DNA from: JAAXKN01 sp036261625
GTDB taxonomy: Bacteria > Bacteroidota > Ignavibacteria > Ignavibacteriales > SURF-24
Assembly (NCBI GenBank): GCA_036261625.1
Contig: DATAKL010000001.1
Location: forward strand, 1-64,000
Direction of reading: 5' to 3'
Length of the DNA: 64,000 nt
Below the pieces are notes generated by a model that was not told the origin of the DNA, did not search any database, and saw only the letters and a list, made by a program, of their open reading frames with translations. Shown here in pieces: positions 34,021-41,702 of this stretch. The position numbers and the translations under genes are program-made. Numbering within the stretch: position 1 is the first letter of the stretch; each line of letters starts with the position of its first letter.

Positions 34021-35670
34021 TTACCACCTGTAATCAATTCCGAAAACTATATCAAACGGCTTCTCCTGGTAGCCGTACCAGATGTAATTGTTTTTGTTAA
34101 AGAGATTAGAGACCTGAGAAAACAGGCTTAAGTTATCATGGAGCTTATATCCGGCGCGGAGCGACATATCTGCATATGCCGGAATTTCGGTCCTGTTGGC
34201 CAGATCGGCATAGGATGAAGAATTCAGGTTCAATGTAGCCTTCAGTTCAACAGACGGGAAATTGTAGCCGTAAGTCAGGCTTGATCGGATGGCAGAATTA
34301 AAAGGAATTTTTCTTCCCTGCGGCGTCTGGAAATCCTCCATTTCAAACTTTCCGTAGAATGAGCCAAAAGGACCGGCATGGAAAAGGAGGTTTGCATAGC
34401 CTGTAAAGCGGTTTGCCTTTGTTGTTGCAATGTCGAACATCCCTTTGGGCGGATATACCACGGCCTGCCCGTCAAATACACTGTTATCTATCCTGTTTGT
34501 CCTGAAGTATGCGTAATTGTCGAACCTGGAGAATTTGACTCCGCCTTCAATTTCAAAGTAAGTATCAAACTCATATTTGAGAGCCACATTCAGGTTAACT
34601 GGACTTTTCTGGAAGACGTGCCCTGCATTGATATGGTAATAATTATTTGCTGTAACCAGGTCCCCTACCGAAAGGAAGTCTGCCTGCGGCATCAGTTCAC
34701 CCAGCAAGGATAACTGGCTGTTAATTTTAAGGAAAAAGAATCCCTGCGGCAGAAGCATCCAGCTCGAATCGCTGGTTGCATAGTAAAGACCGAACCCAAA
34801 CTGCCAGTCGCCGGTGGGTTTAAGTTTCATTGAAGCCCTTGCATCCAAAAATCCCACGGCGCTTTTGCCGTTTAACTTTTCACTGATATTCTGATACTTC
34901 ACGTTGGCATCGCCCGCGATCTTAAAGCCGTTGTAGCCCGTTTCGATACCTCCTTTAAGCCAGAGGAGGTTTTCACCAAAGTCCGCATCGCTTAAATAAA
35001 GCATATTGTCCGATGCATCGAGACTTATCTTAAAATAATCGCTGATCAGGTTCGACATGGAGAGTCTCAGGTTCCCCTTATTCATGCCTCTTAGCCTCTC
35101 CGGGTTATCCGAAGCAAAAAACCTGTATGAGTTCAGGTTGTAGCCTCCCCCCATCTTGTAAACCGTTCCCGGCAGGAAGCCCGAAGTGTCGGATGAGAAA
35201 AATGAAGTTGCAAGGTCAATTCCAAGACCGTTCTTATTCGAATACGGCACGTATGCCCTGTCGTTGAATGTCCACATCCTGCCGAAGAATGTTCCGCCGT
35301 CGAAATTGGTTCCATAGGTAAGCTCTGCACCGGGCAGCCTGTAGTAACCGGCGCCAAGAGTCATCTTTCCTTTATACCGGGAAGTCTTTGAATTAAATGT
35401 CACTTCTTTTTTTACAGGGTTCGATATTTCTGCAATCGGCAGATCCTCCGGCGAATAAACCGGCTTGAAGAATTCATCGGAAAGCATCGGGACCAGTTCA
35501 GCCTTCGGTTTTGTAACAGTAGGAAGGCTAACTCTTTCAACACCCGTAATTACAAATTCGGGAAGTTCAACACTCTGCTGTTTTTTGTCTGTATTTTCCT
35601 GGGCCAAAAGAAGACATGGAAGAGCCCATATAAGTATTATTATTCTTTTTATCATCAGATTATTATTCAT
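34021..35670 (-). CDS. TonB-dependent receptor-like outer-membrane barrel, no obvious plug
   Basis: 549 aa with a signal peptide (IKRIIILIWALPCLLLAQ, residues ~7-24). A short TonB-box-like stretch follows (VELPEFVITGVERV), then alternating beta strands from about residue 95 to the end, KPFDIVFGIDYRW, which carries the terminal aromatic. The late SLRAGYKLHDNLSLFSQVSNLFNKNNYIWYG, quoted in part as FSQVSNLFNKNNYIWYGY, is typical of the last strands of TonB-dependent receptors. The plug domain is missing or very short, so it may be a reduced receptor or a plug-less porin. Its ATG overlaps the stop of the large TPR gene (TAATG), indicating coupled translation. Confidence 0.75.
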   Translation of the reverse strand: MNNNLMIKRIIILIWALPCLLLAQENTDKKQQSVELPEFVITGVERVSLPTVTKPKAELVPMLSDEFFKPVYSPEDLPIAEISNPVKKEVTFNSKTSRYKGKMTLGAGYYRLPGAELTYGTNFDGGTFFGRMWTFNDRAYVPYSNKNGLGIDLATSFFSSDTSGFLPGTVYKMGGGYNLNSYRFFASDNPERLRGMNKGNLRLSMSNLISDYFKISLDASDNMLYLSDADFGENLLWLKGGIETGYNGFKIAGDANVKYQNISEKLNGKSAVGFLDARASMKLKPTGDWQFGFGLYYATSDSSWMLLPQGFFFLKINSQLSLLGELMPQADFLSVGDLVTANNYYHINAGHVFQKSPVNLNVALKYEFDTYFEIEGGVKFSRFDNYAYFRTNRIDNSVFDGQAVVYPPKGMFDIATTKANRFTGYANLLFHAGPFGSFYGKFEMEDFQTPQGRKIPFNSAIRSSLTYGYNFPSVELKATLNLNSSSYADLANRTEIPAYADMSLRAGYKLHDNLSLFSQVSNLFNKNNYIWYGYQEKPFDIVFGIDYRW

Positions 35671-38600
35671 TAGTCCAGACTCCGTAATTTGTTTTGTGCT
35701 TCAGCTCCGAACTTGTCGCTGCGGTGACGGCTTAAGACCGTCTTATACATTTCTCTAGCCTTGGCATTATCGTTTTTCTTTTCGTAGCATTCACCCAGCT
35801 TGAGGTATGAACTGGTAAGCCATTCATCGAAGCCCGCGAATGCAAACTTAACCCTTACAAGAGCTGAAATTGCGTCATCAATCTTATTCTGATCAAAAAG
35901 TGAAACCCCGTAGTAGTACTGGGCCTTTGCCCCAAGCTCATCGGTTCTTTCCTCCGAAAGCTCCTTTAAGAGCATATCTGAGGTCTCGAAGTTTTTACGG
36001 GCCAGTTCTATAAGCGCAATCTGATACTTTGCATCGGCGGCAAAAATGGTCCCGGAGTAGTACTGTATGAGATAGTTAAAATCGTCGTAAGCCTTCTGCA
36101 GGTCACCTTTTTCAATGTATGCCATTGCCCTGCTATACATAACCTCAGGTATCCTGGAGGATTCCGGGGGGAACTTGTCTATTGCCGTGCTGTAGATGCT
36201 GATTGCGGCATCATAGTTTTTAAGATCAGAATGTATCTTCCCCATCTCAAGCACCGAGGCTATTCCGGGATCGCTCAGAAGATAATTCTTGAAGACAATG
36301 TTAAAGTTGTAAAGGGCCTCTTCGTTCTGCTTTAATATTTCGGCGCTTTTGCCTATGGCATAATAAGCATCGGGCACAAGCGGGCTTTGCGGGAACCTGG
36401 AGACAAAATCCTTATAGCTCGTTTTGGCCATCTCATAGTTCCTGAGGTTAAAATAAAGATCCCCTTTTCTGAAAAGTATCTGGTCTATGTTTGCTGCCTG
36501 CGGGTTCTGTGATACATAGCTGTCGATGAAACTGACGGCCTGCTCAGGCTTGTCATCTGCCATGTAGGCATCCTTTATACCCATAACGGCATCAAAGGCG
36601 TAATTGCTTGCAGGATAACCCGTTATAACCCTGTTGTAATAGACGACCGCCGAATCGTAGCTTCCCATGTTGAAATATGCATTGCCGATTGAGTTATATG
36701 TAATAGGCACAACTGAAGCCGATGGGTAGCGGCTTAAGAGCGTATGATAGCTTGCAACAGCCTGGCGGTAATTCCCCTTCTGGAAGAATATCCAGCCGAT
36801 TATGTACTGGCTTTCAGCCACATACTTTGAATCGGGAAACTTCTCCTGAAGGTTTGCAAATTCCCTGATAGCCTCATTGGCGTTGCCCGCCTTGTAAAGC
36901 GCCTGCGCATACTGATAATATGCATAATCGCTGCTCTGGCTGCCCTCGGCAAGGAAAACTTCCTGATATATGCGGCTTGCCTCTGCAAATTTCTTTTCAC
37001 CGTAATAGCTGTCGGCGAGCCTTAGCCGGGCGTCGGTATAATGGGGACTGTCCTTATATCTTCTTGTGAATTCGGAAAAGTTGTAAGATGAATTTGGAAA
37101 TTCCTTCAGGTTGAAATATGTATAGCCTTTGCCATAGAGCACCTGGGCAGTCAGTTCCTTGTCCTTCTCGCCAACCTGATTATACTCCTTTAGGGCCCGC
37201 TTGAAATCCTTCTTTGCAAAGTAAGACTCAGCCAGGTAGAAATGGGTCTTGCCAGGTTCAAAGGAGCGGGCTGAAGACTGAAGCCTGTTTAATGAGCTTA
37301 TGGCTTCATCAGTGCGGTTTAAGTAGTAGTCTGCAATACCAAGTCCCAGGAGGCTCCGGTCTTTGAGCTCCGGCTGCAGATGTTCAATATTCAGCGCATC
37401 ATTGAAATATTTCTTTGCTGCCGGGTAATCCATGGCCCGAAGCCTTATTTCCCCCAGAACGGCAAGAGCGCGTCCGCGTACGGATTCATCTTCCGACCTG
37501 ACGGCCTGTTTTAAGTATTCTTCTGAGACAGATTCCTTGTTGGTTTTATATTTAACAACCCCGACTAAATATTTCACCTGAGATGTAAGCGGGCTTGCGG
37601 GATAACGCTTCAGGAACTCGCCGTAGAGCTTAAGAGCCTCGTCGTCTTTGCCGGCATAGCGCCTTGCCTCGGCGCTCCAGAAAAGCGATTTAACTGAAAT
37701 GGAATCGCCTCCGTTTTTTTCAGCTAAGGATGAGAACAGATTATAGGCATCATCGTATTTAGCCTGCTGGAAGTTGACCCAGGCAAGGCCGTATTCCACG
37801 TTTTTTTTAACCGTGCTTTCAGGGTTCTCTTTAAGAATCTCTTCATATGTCGAACCGGCATCTTTATATTCCCTTAATCTGTAGAAAGAATTAGCAAGAA
37901 TATATTTAGCTTCAGTCTGCAGGCTGTCTGAAAGTTCCTTAATGAGAGGATCATTCAGTTCCAGGATGGCGTTATCGTATTCCTTGAGTTCGAAGTAGCA
38001 GAGGCCGATTCTGATCTGTGCATGAGGAGCCAGTGAATGTGTTTTATAGTAAGCCAGAAGGGTGTCGTAATTGGCAACAGCCTGATGGTAGTCCCCCTTC
38101 TTCTCATAAATATTGGCAAGCAGATAGATGCTGTTCGGTTTATATTTACTGTTATTTCTTGAGGCAATGGCGTCATCTAAAAACTTTATAGCCTCATCGT
38201 AGCGCGCCTGCTGAGAGTATGGATCCCCGATGAGGTACATTGCAGAGCCGACATATTCATTATAAGGATAGTCTTCTATCAGGAGTTTCAGGGTTTCGCG
38301 GGCATTGGTATACTCTTTCTTTCTGTAGTAGAGTGTTCCAAGCTTATAGAGCCCGTCTGCGCGGAAATTCGACTCCGTGTATTTGCTTGTAAAATAGCCG
38401 TATGCTGCAATTGCTGCATCGATCTGGTTTAACCTCAGGAGGCTTTCAGCCGAGTAGTATTTAGCCGATGAGGAAAGCTCCTCATCAACGCCTCTTTCGG
38501 CATAGAAGCCTTCAAAGAGCCTGTAGGCTTTAACATAATCTCCAGCCTGAAATGCTTCCATTGCATTTGCATAGCCTTCAGGAATATTCTTCATGGGGGT

Positions 38601-38696
38601 GCTATGTTCAGGGAGATCTTGTGTATTAACGACCTGCGCCCGGCTTAATGCCGTAAGCGACGTAAGTAATAATAATGTCAGTACTAAATTTTTCAT
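35670..38696 (-). CDS. Large periplasmic TPR protein
   Basis: 1008 aa with a signal peptide (MKNLVLTLLLLTSLTALSRAQ, core LVLTLLLLTSLTALS). It then has more than twenty TPR-like repeats over its whole length, such as DAIAAYGYFTSKYTES, EYDNAILELND, NYRQAVASYHTLLSRYP and NAKAREMYKTVLSRHRSD. No membrane anchor or enzyme domain is seen. TPR solenoids of this kind (YbgF/BamD-like) act as periplasmic scaffolds. The overlap with the barrel gene suggests the two proteins work together in outer-membrane assembly or uptake; that is inference. Confidence 0.85.
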   Translation of the reverse strand: MKNLVLTLLLLTSLTALSRAQVVNTQDLPEHSTPMKNIPEGYANAMEAFQAGDYVKAYRLFEGFYAERGVDEELSSSAKYYSAESLLRLNQIDAAIAAYGYFTSKYTESNFRADGLYKLGTLYYRKKEYTNARETLKLLIEDYPYNEYVGSAMYLIGDPYSQQARYDEAIKFLDDAIASRNNSKYKPNSIYLLANIYEKKGDYHQAVANYDTLLAYYKTHSLAPHAQIRIGLCYFELKEYDNAILELNDPLIKELSDSLQTEAKYILANSFYRLREYKDAGSTYEEILKENPESTVKKNVEYGLAWVNFQQAKYDDAYNLFSSLAEKNGGDSISVKSLFWSAEARRYAGKDDEALKLYGEFLKRYPASPLTSQVKYLVGVVKYKTNKESVSEEYLKQAVRSEDESVRGRALAVLGEIRLRAMDYPAAKKYFNDALNIEHLQPELKDRSLLGLGIADYYLNRTDEAISSLNRLQSSARSFEPGKTHFYLAESYFAKKDFKRALKEYNQVGEKDKELTAQVLYGKGYTYFNLKEFPNSSYNFSEFTRRYKDSPHYTDARLRLADSYYGEKKFAEASRIYQEVFLAEGSQSSDYAYYQYAQALYKAGNANEAIREFANLQEKFPDSKYVAESQYIIGWIFFQKGNYRQAVASYHTLLSRYPSASVVPITYNSIGNAYFNMGSYDSAVVYYNRVITGYPASNYAFDAVMGIKDAYMADDKPEQAVSFIDSYVSQNPQAANIDQILFRKGDLYFNLRNYEMAKTSYKDFVSRFPQSPLVPDAYYAIGKSAEILKQNEEALYNFNIVFKNYLLSDPGIASVLEMGKIHSDLKNYDAAISIYSTAIDKFPPESSRIPEVMYSRAMAYIEKGDLQKAYDDFNYLIQYYSGTIFAADAKYQIALIELARKNFETSDMLLKELSEERTDELGAKAQYYYGVSLFDQNKIDDAISALVRVKFAFAGFDEWLTSSYLKLGECYEKKNDNAKAREMYKTVLSRHRSDKFGAEAQNKLRSLD

Positions 38697-38698
38697 TT

Positions 38699-39290
38699 TT
38701 ACCGTAAGATGTTCCGGAAAATAATTGCAAAAACGCCGCCGGTTATGCCGGCAGCAAGGTTCACCATGTCGTTTCCGACAAACAGATAGCCTTTTTCATG
38801 TATAGCCGGCTTCATGCAATGGAACTTCTTTTCAGTCATTTTGCCGCAGACTCTGCAGTAAATAGCTGCCTGAAGAGTAGCTCCCGGGAGGCTGTCAATG
38901 AGGCTCCCCATGGTGCCGGAGAAAACAATAATACAAAAGTACAGAATTAATCCTGAATTTATCCACACTGCCGAGGAAATTGCAACAGTAAGTGCCCCGG
39001 CCATGGCTCCCAGAGTTCCGGGGATGGATATTCCGCCTGAAGTCCCCTGTTCAACAGACTTCATGTTCAGGATGTTATACGTCTTTGCCCTTCCCAAGGT
39101 TCCAATTTCAGTAGCCCAGGTGTCCGTCCAGTGCGCTGCAGGCGGTCTCCTGCCGGGGGAAGCCTCCTTTTGTCAGGAACTTCTGCCTGAAAGACATAAA
39201 AGCCGCAATTGCGCCCAGAACAATAGCTAAAATTATGTTTTTCAACAAGCCAAAATTAAGGGCGTTGAACTCAATTGCCGGAAAAGTCAT
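38699..39290 (-). pseudogene. Broken DUF92 membrane protein gene
   Basis: Two out-of-frame pieces of one DUF92 gene. The N-terminal piece (39290-39108) starts MTFPAIEFNALNFGLLKN and runs to FLTKGG, like the family's first helix, then reads nonsense to a TGA. The C-terminal piece re-enters at the family motif DTWATEIG (about 39113-39136 on the minus strand). It continues GRAKTYNIL, QGTSGGISIPGTLGA and GATLQAAIYCRVCGK to 38699. About 90-100 residues of the middle are missing, so an internal deletion plus a frame change has destroyed the gene. An ATG at 39097 could still yield a 132-aa C-terminal fragment. It sits 3 bp upstream of the TPR gene and may supply its promoter. Confidence 0.75.
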
Positions 39291-39627
39291 CCTAAGAATT
39301 CCTTTTATAATCTTTCAGTTCTTAAAATGGGGGAAATATATTACTAAAAGGCCCTTTTGTCAAGGAAAGACATAGATAATACGTGAAAGGCCTGGTTATT
39401 CTCTACTTATATATAGCTTTTCCTGCAGGTTCCGGATGTGGAGGATTTCTCAATCTGAATTTTCATACAGTTCGCGGCAGATCAGGCTTGCCTCAAAAAG
39501 AGGGGCACTGCTTATTCCCAAAACACAGCCTGAATCCTTTAGCGGCTCCATGTATCACACTTATAAAGGGCAAAAGAAAAGCATTTTTGAAAGGAATTAA
39601 GTGAATAAGTATTTTAAAGGAGAGGCT
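39291..39627. other. Intergenic region upstream of the sulfur operon
   Basis: 337 bp between the DUF92 remnant (minus) and the dioxygenase (plus). An open frame from a GTG at 39383 covers part of it, but its composition and lack of a ribosome site make it unconvincing. I see no tRNA, terminator or clear promoter here; it must contain the divergent start signals of both sides. Confidence 0.4.
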
Positions 39628-40746
39628 ATGATTTTCAGACAAATCCGTTCAAAGGATGATACAGGTACATTGACTTATCTTGTTGCAGATGAAAATACAA
39701 AAGAAGCAGTTGTAATTGATCCGAACATTGAAGATCTGGAGAGAATTCTTTTTACGGCTGATGAGCTGGGCTTAAGAATTAAATATGTAATTGATACCCA
39801 TACCCATGCCGATCACATAACGGCCGCAGGAGAAATAAAAAACCTTACCCGGTCCGAAGTAATAATGCACGTAAATACAAAAGATAAATGGAAGGTCGTT
39901 GATGAGGGCGATAAGTTCGGAATTGGCGATATACTGAGAGCTAATGCCTCGGTTGAGGTCGACCGATATGTTAACGACGGGGACACTATTAAGGCCGGCT
40001 CTCTTGAGCTAAAGGTCCTCTTTACGCCCGGACATACAGATAACCACATAAGCCTCCTTCTAAAGGACATGCTTTTTACAGGTGACCTTCTTTTGGTTGG
40101 CCAGGCAGGAAGAAGCGATCTTCCGGGAGGAAACCCGTCGGAACAGTACGACAGCCTTTTTAATAAAGTACTGATACTGCCCGGTAATATAAAAATCTTC
40201 CCCGGGCACGATTACGAGGAAAATGAGTATTCGGTTTTATCCGATGAAAAGATGGATAACCCTTTCCTGAGGCCCAGGACAAAAGAAGAATATATTGAAT
40301 TTGTCAGGGATTTCTTCCCACCGTTTGCCGAGGCCTCCAAAGAAGGGAAAATGACACTTCAGTGCGGCACAAAAAGAGTATCAACTTCAGATCTTCCGTT
40401 TGAAAACATTTCTCCAGAAGAGCTGGCCGGAATGATAAATAACCGTGAGGATCTTTTTCTTATGGACGTAAGAGAGCCCTTTGAACTGATGGCTTTCGGG
40501 GCTGTGCCGGGAGTTGTCAACATTCCGACAAGCGAAATTACACGCAGGCTTAATGAAATTCCGCGCGGCGGCGGGAGGAAAGTTGTCGTAATTTGCCAGT
40601 CGGGAAACCGTTCATTTGAAGTCTCGCACTATCTTGCAAAGCATGGCTTTTCCGGCATTCTTAACCTCGAAAGCGGCACCTCGGGCTGGATGCAAAGCAG
40701 AAATCCCCGGGTAAATGAGTTGAAATTTTCAGGGACACGAAAGTAA
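39628..40746 (+). CDS. Persulfide dioxygenase-rhodanese fusion
   Basis: 372 aa from the ATG at 39628, which has AAAGGAGAG just upstream; an upstream in-frame GTG is less likely. Residues ~1-245 are a metallo-beta-lactamase-fold ETHE1/glyoxalase II-like domain: DTHTHADHITA, LFTPGHTDNHIS, FTGDLLLVGQAGRSDLPGG and FPGHDYE. Residues ~265-360 are a rhodanese with DVREPFEL and active-site loop CQSGNRS. ETHE1-like enzymes oxidise glutathione or low-molecular-weight persulfide to sulfite; the rhodanese would move sulfane sulfur to or from the product. The start of the next gene overlaps its stop (TAATG). Confidence 0.9.
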   Translation: MIFRQIRSKDDTGTLTYLVADENTKEAVVIDPNIEDLERILFTADELGLRIKYVIDTHTHADHITAAGEIKNLTRSEVIMHVNTKDKWKVVDEGDKFGIGDILRANASVEVDRYVNDGDTIKAGSLELKVLFTPGHTDNHISLLLKDMLFTGDLLLVGQAGRSDLPGGNPSEQYDSLFNKVLILPGNIKIFPGHDYEENEYSVLSDEKMDNPFLRPRTKEEYIEFVRDFFPPFAEASKEGKMTLQCGTKRVSTSDLPFENISPEELAGMINNREDLFLMDVREPFELMAFGAVPGVVNIPTSEITRRLNEIPRGGGRKVVVICQSGNRSFEVSHYLAKHGFSGILNLESGTSGWMQSRNPRVNELKFSGTRK

Positions 40747-41516
40747 TGGAATTCATCGTTGTAGCTTTGATTGCTTTCTTCACTTCCTTAATTTCAGGGA
40801 TGCTGGGCCTGGGAGGATCTGTCCTCCTGATCCCGGCTTATCTTTACCTTCCCCCCCTGCTGGGAATCCACAGGCTGGATGTGAAGAGTATTTCGGGAAT
40901 GACTTCCCTTCAGGTCCTTGCAGCCTCAAGCCTGGGAATGCTGATGCATAAAAAAAGAGGCACGGTTAATAACACACTGATCTGGACAATGGGCATTCCT
41001 ATTGCAATTACCTCATTTCTGGGTGCTGCACTTTCAGGCATGATCAGACCGGAAATTATTATTACAGTCTTTGCCGTTATGACAATTGCAGGTGCCCTGC
41101 TCATGCTCCTTCAGAAGCCCGCAGATGAAATGAGCTCTCCGGGCCTTGAATTCAGCCGCACGGCTGCCGTGCTGATTGCGGTTTTTGTGGGATTCTTCGG
41201 CGGTATGGTTGGCGCTCCCGGGGCTTTCTTGCTTTCCCCCCTGATGATGGTTCTTCTAAAGATTCCAACAAGAATCACCATCGGTTCAACGCTCGGAATT
41301 GTCCTTTTGTCAGCTTTTTCGGCCAGCCTGGGAAAGCTTTTAACCGGACAGGTACCCCTGCTTCTGACACTTTCAGCAGTTCTGGCCTCGCTTCCCGGGG
41401 TATATATGGGCTCCTATATAAGCCACCTGCTCAAAAGCAGAACACTTAGACTTATACTAGCTGTTCTGATAGGAGCCGTTGGACTTCAGATGGGCTACAG
41501 CATAATACTTAAATAA
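40746..41516 (+). CDS. TauE/SafE-family sulfur anion exporter
   Basis: 256 aa, about eight membrane helices. Family signatures: SLISGMLGLGGSVLLIPAYLYL (core GLGGSVLLIPA) and, in the second half-repeat, GFFGGMVGAPGAFLLSPLMM. It is translationally coupled to the persulfide dioxygenase (1-nt overlap). That partner makes sulfite, so export of sulfite or a related anion is the natural reading, although the family also carries other organosulfonates. Confidence 0.88.
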   Translation: MEFIVVALIAFFTSLISGMLGLGGSVLLIPAYLYLPPLLGIHRLDVKSISGMTSLQVLAASSLGMLMHKKRGTVNNTLIWTMGIPIAITSFLGAALSGMIRPEIIITVFAVMTIAGALLMLLQKPADEMSSPGLEFSRTAAVLIAVFVGFFGGMVGAPGAFLLSPLMMVLLKIPTRITIGSTLGIVLLSAFSASLGKLLTGQVPLLLTLSAVLASLPGVYMGSYISHLLKSRTLRLILAVLIGAVGLQMGYSIILK

Positions 41517-41702
41517 GTCCGGCGAAATAAAGTTTTTCTTTTGCTTTCCCCTATTGTATATATAAAATTTTACCCTTAATTTAGAACCAATTTGTTCGAA
41601 TATAATAACGGGTAAAAGTTTTTAAGACCTGCAGAACCGGATTTCCTGATACCAGTGGGCGAAGGAATAATTTTTCTGCAGGCGATTATATACAAAATTA
41701 TA

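Noticed and set aside
39383..39604. 73-codon GTG-initiated frame upstream of the persulfide dioxygenase
   Set aside because: No ribosome site, non-coding look and overlap with the likely promoter region.
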